From positions 1 to 6,252 of the forward strand of contig JAHFQL010000072.1 in the NCBI GenBank assembly GCA_023259315.1: DNA of 6,252 nucleotides, written 5' to 3'. Positions 1-5,693 of this stretch are shown piece by piece. Origin of the DNA: Candidatus Woesearchaeota archaeon (lineage in GTDB: Archaea > Nanoarchaeota > Nanoarchaeia > Woesearchaeales > GW2011-AR4). The translations under genes and the position numbers were made by a program. The notes under the pieces were generated by a model that made no database searches, was not told the origin of the DNA, and saw only the letters and a program-made list of their open reading frames with translations. Positions within the stretch are counted from its first letter, which is position 1. Each line of letters starts with the position of its first letter.

Positions 1-1
1 A

Positions 2-118
2 AAAGCAGCCTTGGCATTTGCTGACAAAATCGACAGCAAAGACGTTATTTTCAGAAGCATAGGTGTTTCAGGCATTTTAAAAAAGGCTGAAGCAAAATTT
101 TTGAAAACAGCAATATAA
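2..118 (+). CDS. rnp2: RNase P protein component 2 (Pop5/Rnp2 family), C-terminal fragment
   Basis: Reading frame 2 is open from the left edge to TAA at 116-118 and encodes the last 38 residues of a protein whose 5' part lies outside the window. The tail contains an RSIGVSGILKKAEAKF-like segment, which resembles the C-terminal strand-helix of archaeal Pop5/Rnp2, where an SGT(I/L)-K-A-K-F pattern is usual. Pop5 is a protein subunit of archaeal RNase P, which removes 5' leaders from pre-tRNA. Position supports the call: RNase P protein genes commonly sit directly upstream of psmA and the exosome genes in archaea. The next gene begins 18 nt downstream. Only a short tail is visible, so the identification rests on a weak motif plus synteny. 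Confidence 0.6.
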   Translation, partial: KAALAFADKIDSKDVIFRSIGVSGILKKAEAKFLKTAI

Positions 119-136
119 AAATAAAAAAGTGAGAAT

Positions 137-484
137 ATGAGTTTAATCGAAATTCAACCACCGATAGTAAATTCAGGAAATTTGTACTCGAAAGAAAGGG
201 TTATTGCAGATTTAAGAAATAGATTAATGAGGGCTTCGGGTGAACCTATTCAAACATCTTTGGCTATACTGGTGGACCAAGCTGAAAATGCTTTGAAACT
301 TGCTGAACGACATTTACCAAATCCACAAACACCATCATTTAAAATTTGGGAATATGTATACTTTCCAATTGAAGAGTATATGCAAGATTTGGTAAGACAT
401 GGTCCAGAAGGAAAAATTTATGCAGGCGTATGTTTCGAAGTGATGAAAGATTTAATAACAAAATCACCACATTTTCATGAATAA
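137..484 (+). CDS. Hypothetical protein, 115 aa, between rnp2 and psmA
   Basis: I do not recognise this protein. The ATG at 137 follows an SD-like GTGAG (129-133) at a short but workable distance, and lies 18 nt after the rnp2 stop, so co-transcription with rnp2 is likely. It is predicted soluble, with no signal peptide or membrane segment. Residues 18-35 and 40-59 look like amphipathic helices (the second ending in KLAERHL). A Pro-rich linker follows at 61-66, then an aromatic stretch (W71, Y73, Y75, F76, Y80) and a C-terminal helix near 95-108, ending in a His-containing tail (HFHE). No catalytic motif is visible. Its presence inside an otherwise conserved gene block is unusual. The 57 nt to psmA are an A-rich spacer. 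Real coding is supported by the SD, the fitting spacing and ordinary amino-acid composition. Confidence 0.7.
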   Translation: MSLIEIQPPIVNSGNLYSKERVIADLRNRLMRASGEPIQTSLAILVDQAENALKLAERHLPNPQTPSFKIWEYVYFPIEEYMQDLVRHGPEGKIYAGVCFEVMKDLITKSPHFHE

Positions 485-541
485 TTAAAAAAATAATTCA
501 AAATAAAAATTAAAAATAATCAAAAAATGGAGGAATAAAAA
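485..541 (+). promoter_or_regulatory. A-rich leader/spacer with strong SD upstream of psmA
   Basis: The 57-nt gap is 39 A out of 57, with almost no G until a perfect GGAGG Shine-Dalgarno at 529-533, 8 nt before the psmA ATG. This is the strongest ribosome binding site in the window and fixes the psmA start. The A-rich stretch is probably unstructured in RNA. I see no clear TATA box in it, so readthrough from upstream is the simpler reading. Confidence 0.6.
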
Positions 542-1294
542 ATGCAACAACCAATGCCGCATCAGTTGATGGGTTATGACAGGGCAATTACAATGTTCAG
601 CCCTGATGGAAGATTATTGCAGGTTGAATACGCTAAAAAAACAGTAAGACAGGGCTCAACAGCCATTGGAATGGTCTGCTCAGATGGAGTTTTGCTTGTT
701 GCAGACAAAAGAGTTGTTGACAGCTTAATTGTGCCAGAGTCTGTCGAGAAGATATGGCAGATTGACGAGCACATAGGTGCTTCTGCATCAGGAATTTTAA
801 GCGATGCAAGAGTTCTCATTGACAGGGCGCAGTTAAGAGCGCAGCAAAACAGGGTAACTTATGACTCTGAAATTGACACATTGACAATTGTCAAAGACAT
901 TTGCGACTTAAAGCAGGTATGCACCCAAAGCGGCGGCTTGAGGCCTTTCGGAGTGTCAGTCTTGATAGCTGGCATTGATGACCATACTCCAAGATTGTTT
1001 GAGACAGACCCAATAGGAATATATTTCCAATACAGGGCAACAGCAATTGGCGAAGGCGAAGTAGAGGTAGAGGAAATTTTGCACAGCGAATACAAGCCGG
1101 AATTGACAATAGAGGAAGGATTGAAGTTGTCATTAAAAGCCCTGAAAAAGGTTTTGGGAGAAAATTTTAATGTGGAAAGGATTGATGCCGCATACATCAA
1201 TATAACGGAAAAAAAATTCAGAAAATTGACAAAATCAAAAATAGAGAAGCTAGCAGCAGAATTTAAGGATGAGAAAAAATCTGCAAAGAAATAA
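542..1294 (+). CDS. psmA: 20S proteasome alpha subunit
   Basis: The 250-aa protein forms the heptameric outer rings of the archaeal 20S proteasome, which gate substrate entry and dock the PAN/Cdc48 ATPases in the cytoplasm. The N-terminal gate and H0 helix carry the family signature YDRAITMFSPDGRLLQVEYA at residues 12-31. An SVEKI motif puts Lys70 where Thermoplasma Lys66 sits, in the pocket that binds the HbYX tail of the activator ATPase. SGILSDARVLIDRA (83-96) and GGLRPFGVSVLIAGID (about 131-146) are further alpha-type signatures. There is no N-terminal catalytic threonine, which excludes the beta subunit. Length is normal for the family, and the C-terminus is a Lys/Glu-rich charged tail as in methanogen homologues. 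A GGAGG SD at 529-533 fixes the start. The proteasome beta gene is not in this window. SBDS starts 11 nt downstream, consistent with one transcript. Confidence 0.98.
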   Translation: MQQPMPHQLMGYDRAITMFSPDGRLLQVEYAKKTVRQGSTAIGMVCSDGVLLVADKRVVDSLIVPESVEKIWQIDEHIGASASGILSDARVLIDRAQLRAQQNRVTYDSEIDTLTIVKDICDLKQVCTQSGGLRPFGVSVLIAGIDDHTPRLFETDPIGIYFQYRATAIGEGEVEVEEILHSEYKPELTIEEGLKLSLKALKKVLGENFNVERIDAAYINITEKKFRKLTKSKIEKLAAEFKDEKKSAKK

Positions 1295-1296
1295 TT

Positions 1297-1300
1297 GGAG
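1297..1300 (+). promoter_or_regulatory. SD (GGAG) that decides the SBDS start
   Basis: GGAG lies 2 nt before the first ATG (1303) and 5 nt before the second ATG (1306) of a tandem ATGATG. The spacing favours the second. The archaeal SBDS N-terminus usually begins M-V-x-(L/V)-D-x-A, which also matches the start at 1306. Confidence 0.5.
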
Positions 1301-1305
1301 ATATG

Positions 1306-2007
1306 ATGGTCACAGTTGATCAAGCCATAATCGCAAGATTAAAAAGTCACGGGCAAAACTTTGAGATTCTTGTTGATTGCAACAATGCGCTTGCTTTAAG
1401 AGATGGAAAGAATGTCGATATGCACGATATTCTTGCAGCCATGCAAATTTTTTCCGACGCAAAAAAGGGATTAGCAGCTTCTGAAACTGCAATGAAGCAG
1501 ATTTTTGGCACAAGCGATGTTGATGAAGTAGCAAAAACAATTATACAAAAAGGGGAGATACAGTTAAACCAGGAATACAGGGAAAAATTAAGGGAAGAGA
1601 AAAGAAAGCAAATCATCACAATAATACACAGAAATGGGGTTGACCCAAAAACACATCTGCCCCATCCTCCGCAGAGAATCGAGAATGCATTCATTGAAGC
1701 GAAGTTTCATGTTGATGAATTCAGGCCAGTTCAAGAGCAAGTTCAAGAAGCATTGAAGAAACTAAGGCCTATACTCCCGATAAAATTTGAGGTAAAGGAG
1801 ATTGCAATCAAGATTTCACCGGAATATGCGCCAAAATGCTATGCAATTGTAAAGTCATTTGGCACAATTTTAAGAGAAGAATGGCAAACAAATGGCTACT
1901 GGGTTGGTGTTGTTGAACTTCCCGGCGGAATGGAAAATGATTTGTACGACAGATTAAACAAAATATGCCATGGAAATGTTGAGAGCAAAGTTTTGAAGGT
2001 TAAGTGA
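1306..2007 (+). CDS. sdo1: Ribosome maturation protein SBDS/Sdo1 homologue
   Basis: This protein is the archaeal orthologue of the Shwachman-Bodian-Diamond protein. In eukaryotes the family acts with an EF-2-like GTPase to release eIF6 from 60S subunits. In archaea it binds the large ribosomal subunit, and its gene neighbours tie it to RNA processing. Three domains are visible, numbered from the ATG at 1303: an N-terminal FYSH domain (about 1-90, with ARLKSHGQNFEILVD and IFSDAKKG), a central helical domain (about 91-165, with the diagnostic HLPHPPQRIENA at 118-129), and a C-terminal ferredoxin-like domain (about 166-234). Length is typical of archaeal members, which lack the C-terminal extensions of some eukaryotic forms. 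I chose the second of two tandem ATGs from SD spacing; starting at 1303 would add one Met. A 98-nt A-rich spacer separates it from rrp4. Confidence 0.96.
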   Translation: MVTVDQAIIARLKSHGQNFEILVDCNNALALRDGKNVDMHDILAAMQIFSDAKKGLAASETAMKQIFGTSDVDEVAKTIIQKGEIQLNQEYREKLREEKRKQIITIIHRNGVDPKTHLPHPPQRIENAFIEAKFHVDEFRPVQEQVQEALKKLRPILPIKFEVKEIAIKISPEYAPKCYAIVKSFGTILREEWQTNGYWVGVVELPGGMENDLYDRLNKICHGNVESKVLKVK

Positions 2008-2105
2008 AACAATTAATTAGAATACAATAAACAAAAATCCAATAACGATTACTAAAATAAATAATAATAAAAAATTGAAATAAAATAAAACGGTGAAAAA
2101 CAAAA
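2008..2105 (+). other. A-rich spacer between SBDS and rrp4
   Basis: This 98-nt gap is 63 A out of 98, with runs of AAATAA-type sequence and very few G or C. The last bases hold GGTGA (2092-2096), an SD match 9 nt before the rrp4 ATG. I see no convincing TATA box, T-tract terminator or stem-loop. It is long for a gap between co-transcribed genes in this block, where the other junctions are 11 nt or overlapping. It could be a leader, a processing site, or both. Confidence 0.5.
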
Positions 2106-2798
2106 ATGTCAAATATAATGGTTAACGACAAGGACATATCGGTTCCTGGTGAAACACTAGCAACTGGAATGGATGTATTGCCGGGCAATGGAACTTACAG
2201 AGACGGGGAAAAGATTGTTGCAAACAGGCTTGGCCTGACCATGATTGAAGGAAGAACAATAAAATTAATTCCTTTGTCAGGAAGGTACATTCCAAAAACA
2301 GGCGACACAATAATATGCAAAGTCATTGATGTTGGCTTTAATGGCTGGCGCTTGGACACAAATTCCGCGTATTCTGCAATGCTGTCGATGAAGGATGCAA
2401 CATCTGAGTTCATTCAAAGAGGCGCAAATTTAACCCAGTATTATGATCTGGGAGACTATATTGTTTGCAAAATCGTGAATGTTACAAGCCAGAAATTAAT
2501 TGATGTCACAATGAAAGGCCCTGGACTGAGAAAACTAAAAGGGGGAAGAATAATTGAAGTTGATTCGAATAAAGTGCCAAGAATTATCGGGAAGCAAGGC
2601 TCTATGGTTGTGATGATAAAAGATGCAACAAAGTGCAATATTGTTGTTGGGCAAAATGGACTGATATGGATTGAGGGCGAGCCAATTAACGAGCTGCTTG
2701 CACTGCAGACAATAAGGAAAATAGGAAAGGAAAGCCACATGAGCGGCTTGACTGACAAGATAAAGGAATTTTTGGAGAAAAGTGGCAAGAGGCATTAG
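2106..2798 (+). CDS. rrp4: Exosome complex RNA-binding protein Rrp4
   Basis: Rrp4 is one of two alternative cap proteins (with Csl4) that sit on the Rrp41-Rrp42 ring and feed RNA into the exosome. The 230-aa length is normal. The N-terminal domain (about 10-60) carries VPGETLA and GNGTYRDGEKIVA. An S1 RNA-binding domain follows (about 62-138: GDTIICKVIDVGFNGWRLDT, then YDLGDYIVCKI). The C-terminal KH domain (about 145-205) has KVPRIIGKQGSMV with the GKQG loop at 162-165, and VGQNGLIWIEG at 181-191. This N-terminal/S1/KH order distinguishes Rrp4 from Csl4, which has a zinc ribbon instead of KH. The ATG at 2106 has an SD (GGTGA, 2092-2096). An internal ATG at 2118 would give a shorter protein but with poor spacing. 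The last residues are Lys-rich. Confidence 0.97.
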   Translation: MSNIMVNDKDISVPGETLATGMDVLPGNGTYRDGEKIVANRLGLTMIEGRTIKLIPLSGRYIPKTGDTIICKVIDVGFNGWRLDTNSAYSAMLSMKDATSEFIQRGANLTQYYDLGDYIVCKIVNVTSQKLIDVTMKGPGLRKLKGGRIIEVDSNKVPRIIGKQGSMVVMIKDATKCNIVVGQNGLIWIEGEPINELLALQTIRKIGKESHMSGLTDKIKEFLEKSGKRH

Positions 2799-2878
2799 GG
2801 TTTTATTTTTAAAAATTTAATAATGGCAAAAATAAATAATTAAATAAAACAAAAAAATCAAAATTAAAGGTGTAAATA
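2799..2878 (+). promoter_or_regulatory. T-rich then A-rich spacer between rrp4 and rrp41, possible terminator/internal promoter
   Basis: Just after the rrp4 stop lies a T-rich stretch (TTTTATTTTT, 2801-2810), which could weaken transcription as archaeal intrinsic termination relies on U tracts. Then TTTAATAA at 2816-2823 resembles a weak TATA element, whose expected start site (about 26 nt downstream) would give a leader of roughly 35 nt with the AGGTG SD at 2868-2872. From 2811 on, 44 of 68 bases are A. An internal promoter for rrp41-rrp42 is therefore possible but not proven. Confidence 0.35.
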
Positions 2879-3589
2879 ATGACTTACAAACAAAGAATTG
2901 ATGGAAGAAGCTTTGATGAGGCAAGGCCGATAGAGGCAAAAGTTGGAGTGATAAAAAGGGCAGATGGCTCTGCAATGTTCAAGATAGGCAACACATGGGC
3001 TTATGCTGCTGTCTATGGGCCTAGAAATCTGCATCCAAAGTTTTTGCAGGATCCTCAAAGAGGGATATTAAGATGCAATTACAACATGATGCCATTTTCA
3101 AGCTCTGGTGAAAGAGTAAGGCCGGGCGGCTCACGAAGATCAAAAGAAATATCAATGGTGACAGAAAAAGCATTGCTTCCAGTTTTGAATCTTGAAGAAT
3201 ATCCAAATTCTGTTGTTGATGTTTTTATAGAATTGCCGCAGACAGAGGCTGGCTCAAGATGCGCTGGAATTTGCGCAGCGTCGATGGCATTGGCTGATGC
3301 TGGCTTGGAAATGAAAGATTTGGTTTGCGCAGTTTCTGTTGGAAAAGTTGCTGACAAGCTGCTTGTTGATTTGGATTATTCAGAGGAGAGCTATCCGAAT
3401 GTGCCTGTTGCTGACATACCAATTGCAATTATGCCAAGCTCTGGAAAAATAACCTTGTTGCAGATGGATGGCGAAGTCAAAAAAGAAGAGCTGATGAAAT
3501 TGCTTGAAATGAGCAAAAAGGTTTTGATGGATATCTATGAAATACAAAAAAAAGCTTTGAAGGAAAAATACCAAGGGGTTGAGGAATGA
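2879..3589 (+). CDS. rrp41: Exosome complex exonuclease Rrp41 (catalytic RNase PH subunit)
   Basis: Rrp41 carries the active site of the archaeal exosome, a phosphate-dependent 3'-5' exoribonuclease that can also add heteropolymeric tails. The 236-aa protein is a single RNase PH domain. It begins with RIDGRSFDEARPI (6-18) and contains the RNA-contacting RPGGSRR (81-87), as in SRR of known Rrp41 proteins. It then has the phosphate-binding loop ELPQTEAGSRCAG (118-130) and VADIPIAIMP (177-186), where Asp179 aligns with the catalytic aspartate (Asp182 in Sulfolobus numbering, from memory). All expected active-site residues appear present, so it should be active with Rrp42. SD is AGGTG at 2868-2872, 6 nt before the ATG. 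Its stop overlaps the rrp42 start by ATGA, implying translational coupling and matched synthesis of the 3:3 ring. Confidence 0.98.
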   Translation: MTYKQRIDGRSFDEARPIEAKVGVIKRADGSAMFKIGNTWAYAAVYGPRNLHPKFLQDPQRGILRCNYNMMPFSSSGERVRPGGSRRSKEISMVTEKALLPVLNLEEYPNSVVDVFIELPQTEAGSRCAGICAASMALADAGLEMKDLVCAVSVGKVADKLLVDLDYSEESYPNVPVADIPIAIMPSSGKITLLQMDGEVKKEELMKLLEMSKKVLMDIYEIQKKALKEKYQGVEE

Positions 3590-4362
3590 TGTACAGAGAA
3601 CTTAGAACCCACATCATAAACTTGTTGAATGCTGACACAAGGCTGGATGGAAGAAAATTTAATGAATACAGAAAGCCAATAGAAGTAAAGCATGGTGTTG
3701 TCAAAACAGCAGAGGGCTCTGCAAGAGTAAAAATAGGAGAAACAGAAGTAATTGTGGGCGTAAAGCTGGAAGTAGGCGAGCCTTACCCTGATACTCAAGA
3801 CGAAGGTTCAATAATTGTTGGAGCTGAATTATTGCCATTATCGAATCCGGACTTTGAGCTTGGACCGCCTGGAATACAGGCAATAGAGCTTGCGAGAGTT
3901 GTTGACAGAGGCATAAGAGAAAGCAAGGCGCTTGACTTCAAGAAATTGTGCATCGAGCCAGGCAAGAAAGTATGGATAGCAATAATAGACATCTGCACTT
4001 TAAATGATGCAGGCAATTTATTTGACGCTTCCTCGCTTGCTGCATTGGCAGCCTTAAAAGATGCAAGATACCCTTCATTTGACGGCGAAAAAATAGATTA
4101 CAAGAAAAAAACTGATAAAAAATTGCATCTGGAAAAAATGCCCATCGCAGTTACTGTCATAAAAATAGGCGACAAATTCATCGTCGACCCTGACACAGAA
4201 GAAGAAAAAGTGATTGATGCAAGGCTTACTGTTTCCTCAATTGAAGATGGCACATTGTGCGCTTTGCAGAAAGGCGGCGATTTTCCGCTTACAACTCATG
4301 ACATTGACAAAATGCTTGACATTGGAATTGAAAAAGCAAAGGAATTGAGGAAGCATTTGTGA
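3586..4362 (+). CDS. rrp42: Exosome complex component Rrp42 (non-catalytic RNase PH subunit)
   Basis: Rrp42 alternates with Rrp41 in the hexameric exosome ring and contributes RNA-binding residues but not the catalytic aspartate. The 258-aa protein shows the expected order: DTRLDGRKFNEYRKPIEV (17-34), GSARVKIGETEVIVGVKLE (44-62), the Rrp42-diagnostic FELGPPGIQAIELARVVDR (90-108) and VDPDTEEE (200-207), a segment in which Rrp42 lacks the Rrp41-type ADIP aspartate. The first ATG overlaps the rrp41 stop as ATGA. A second ATG directly follows (3589), giving ATGATG; GAGG at 3581-3584 is better spaced for the second, so the exact start is uncertain by one residue. It is the last gene of the block: 22 nt later comes the end of a convergent gene. 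Confidence 0.97.
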   Translation: MMYRELRTHIINLLNADTRLDGRKFNEYRKPIEVKHGVVKTAEGSARVKIGETEVIVGVKLEVGEPYPDTQDEGSIIVGAELLPLSNPDFELGPPGIQAIELARVVDRGIRESKALDFKKLCIEPGKKVWIAIIDICTLNDAGNLFDASSLAALAALKDARYPSFDGEKIDYKKKTDKKLHLEKMPIAVTVIKIGDKFIVDPDTEEEKVIDARLTVSSIEDGTLCALQKGGDFPLTTHDIDKMLDIGIEKAKELRKHL

Positions 4363-4367
4363 GTCAT

Positions 4368-4387
4368 GTGTTTTTCTTTACATTTTT
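4368..4387 (+). terminator. T-rich terminator after rrp42
   Basis: Immediately after the rrp42 stop the + strand runs TGTG, TTTTTCTTTA, then CATTTTT, i.e. two U tracts in the RNA with no strong stem-loop, the usual form of archaeal intrinsic termination. It extends into the last codons of the convergent gene at 4386. No equivalent T tract is seen on the minus strand. Confidence 0.45.
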
Positions 4388-4940
4388 AAATTTCTAAATA
4401 TTGTGCTAGTTTTTCATAAAGACTCCTTGTGCGATAGTCTTTTAATGGCTCTATTCCTGTAAGTCTAAATAATTCAATTGCCCTTTTTGCAGCAGTATCT
4501 GCTTTTCCGTATAGTTCACTCAAGTCTTCACCTGTTCTTTCCCTTTGCCGGATAAGGTCAACATAAGCTTCAGCTTGACGAGATAATGCCCAAGCTAAAT
4601 CTTCCTGTGGGCTCGATTTTCGTCTTGGCGATTGGTGTAATTCTTGAGCTTTCCTATAGGACACAGCACACAATTCAGCCAGAACTACTCTTTTTGCTGG
4701 GTCTTCAAAATCACGTGCAGCTTTTGTCGCCCTTTCGAATGAATGTGCAGCTTCAAAATATTCTTCTGTTCTATAGTAACCGACAGCACCGATAATTTTT
4801 TTCCTCAACCCTCTCCTAAAATCCCTTTCACTAAGTAGAATCTTGCCAGCTAAATCTATCCTATCTATCTCGGCTCTCCATATAGGAATACTTCCTGGGT
4901 CTATTTGATAAAGTTCCAAAAGTGCGTCAACCAAATCCAT
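4386..4940 (-). CDS. TPR-like helical-repeat protein, 184 aa, function unknown
   Basis: The protein is predicted wholly alpha-helical and soluble. Residues 48-75 (GAVGYYRTEEYFEAAHSFERA core) fit the TPR consensus of small/aromatic residues at helix A and A-x-x-x-F at helix B. Further helices at about 86-103, 113-133, 143-161 and 167-182 have TPR/14-3-3-like spacing, with a basic loop PRRKSSPQ at 105-112. TPR-type folds usually mediate protein-protein contact, but no partner can be named. It is richer in Arg than Lys (about two to one), opposite to the exosome genes, and uses some CGN and TCG codons, hinting at a different history. The start lies 26.5 nt from the centre of a TATA box with no SD, so the mRNA is probably leaderless. 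Its end is 23 nt from the rrp42 end in convergent orientation. Confidence 0.75.
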   Translation of the reverse strand: MDLVDALLELYQIDPGSIPIWRAEIDRIDLAGKILLSERDFRRGLRKKIIGAVGYYRTEEYFEAAHSFERATKAARDFEDPAKRVVLAELCAVSYRKAQELHQSPRRKSSPQEDLAWALSRQAEAYVDLIRQRERTGEDLSELYGKADTAAKRAIELFRLTGIEPLKDYRTRSLYEKLAQYLEI

Positions 4941-4961
4941 GCTTGCTGGTAATAGGCAATA

Positions 4962-4971
4962 ATTTATAAAT
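4962..4971. promoter_or_regulatory. Palindromic TATA box shared by two divergent genes
   Basis: ATTTATAAAT is a perfect 10-bp palindrome containing TTTATAAA, a good archaeal TATA box on both strands. Its centre (4966.5) is exactly the midpoint of the 52-bp gap 4941-4992. It lies 26.5 nt from the A of each ATG (4940 on minus, 4993 on plus), the usual distance from TATA centre to transcription start. Both transcripts would begin at or next to the start codon. Flanks are AATAAAGA (minus reading) and GGCAATA (plus reading), only loosely purine-rich BRE-like. Confidence 0.7.
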
Positions 4972-4992
4972 CTTTATTGTTTATCCAAAATA

Positions 4993-5268
4993 ATGCAACA
5001 AGCAATCAATCAAAAACTTGCAAAATACTTTGAACTGACTTCAAAGGCGCTGAACAAGGTGAAGATTGTTGAAAAGCACAAAAAGGAAGCAGAAGAGCTT
5101 CTTGATTTGGCGCAGAGATATTACGATGATGCAAAGTACTTTGAAGGAAAAAATGATTTAGTCAACGCTTACGGCGCAGTTGTTTATGCGCATGCCTTTC
5201 TTGATATTGGAGCCAGGTTTGGGTTTTTTGATGTTGGCAAAGATAATGAATTGTTTATGGTGGACTAA
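4993..5268 (+). CDS. DUF357 family protein, 91 aa
   Basis: This small helical protein matches my recollection of the archaeal DUF357 family: KYFELTSKALNKVKIVE (11-27), then AEELLDLAQRYYDDAKYFEGKNDLVNAYGAVVYAHAFLDIGARFGFFDV (33-81). The second part is the conserved core with a DA-YF----D--NA-----YAH-FLD-G-R-G-F pattern. It looks like a two-to-three-helix bundle distantly similar to a TPR/HEPN-like pair of helices. Function is unknown in the family. There is no SD, and the ATG sits at the expected transcription start of the palindromic TATA box at 4962-4971, so the mRNA is likely leaderless. Its TAA (5266-5268) overlaps the stop codon of the convergent gene by three bases (four bases of gene overlap with the last sense codon). 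Confidence 0.85.
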   Translation: MQQAINQKLAKYFELTSKALNKVKIVEKHKKEAEELLDLAQRYYDDAKYFEGKNDLVNAYGAVVYAHAFLDIGARFGFFDVGKDNELFMVD

Positions 5269-5660
5269 TCCAAAAAAGGATACAATATCAGCCAAATAAC
5301 ATTTCCAACAACTAAAAATGCCCCTAGCCAGAATACGATTTCCTGGTTCTGCATGTAAGGAACAAAAAGTGATGTTATATAAGGTATGTTCCATCCGCTG
5401 AAATTTGATATTACAGTGAGTGCTATTCCTAAATCAATCAAACTGTGCAATAAAGAGAAAGCAATAAAGCCAAAATGCGTTGTCAAGTCCCTTAATTCAT
5501 TGAATATGTCCAACAAAATCAAGAATCCATAAATGATGAACGCTATTGTGTAAAGAATGCCGCTCAATTTTAACGAGAAAAACCTTCCAGTCAATCCTAT
5601 AAGAAGCAGACCGCAAATTACTCCCAATATTGTATCTTCTGCAGCGAATAAAAATTTCAT
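5265..5660 (-). CDS. Small integral membrane protein, four predicted helices, unknown function
   Basis: The 131-aa protein has four hydrophobic segments at about 10-29, 34-52, 63-85 and 107-128, and a shorter amphipathic stretch with W90, Y94 and Y102 between helices 3 and 4. Acidic residues (E8, D9, D51, E55, D58, D76) lie near membrane borders, and H62 and H72 are close to or inside helix 3. No signal peptide, transporter motif or known family was recognised. Helix 1 starts within ten residues of the N-terminus. The start has no SD; TTTATATA on the minus strand (5684-5691) is centred 27.5 nt from the ATG, so a leaderless mRNA is likely. The 3' end overlaps the DUF357 gene tail to tail by 4 bp. 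Confidence 0.75.
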   Translation of the reverse strand: MKFLFAAEDTILGVICGLLLIGLTGRFFSLKLSGILYTIAFIIYGFLILLDIFNELRDLTTHFGFIAFSLLHSLIDLGIALTVISNFSGWNIPYITSLFVPYMQNQEIVFWLGAFLVVGNVIWLILYPFLD

Positions 5661-5683
5661 TTAGAATAATTTTTGGTAATTGG

Positions 5684-5691
5684 TATATAAA
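5684..5691 (-). promoter_or_regulatory. TATA box of the membrane-protein gene
   Basis: On the minus strand this reads TTTATATA, a near-ideal archaeal TATA box. Its centre is 27.5 nt from the ATG at 5660, which places transcription start at or within a base or two of the start codon. Confidence 0.65.
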
Positions 5692-5693
5692 CA

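Noticed and set aside
859..1323. 154-aa open frame on the minus strand inside psmA
   Set aside because: It is fully antisense to a clear psmA gene and is Ser/Phe/Asn-rich like a typical shadow frame. It has no SD or recognisable domain.
2000..2188. 62-aa minus-strand frame across the SBDS-rrp4 spacer
   Set aside because: Its Phe/Ile-rich content comes from the A-rich spacer read backwards, and it overlaps the rrp4 start.
2456..2788. 110-aa minus-strand frame rich in Ile, Ser, Phe and Pro, looking membrane-like
   Set aside because: It is the reverse complement of the rrp4 S1/KH region; hydrophobicity comes from antisense reading of Lys/Asp/Glu codons.
3477..3798. Two minus-strand frames (75 and 87 aa) across the rrp41-rrp42 junction
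   Set aside because: Both are antisense to two certain genes with conserved motifs, and have atypical composition.
4586..4795. 69-aa plus-strand frame inside the TPR-like gene
   Set aside because: It has no SD or TATA box at its start, and the opposite frame gives a longer protein with coherent helical periodicity.
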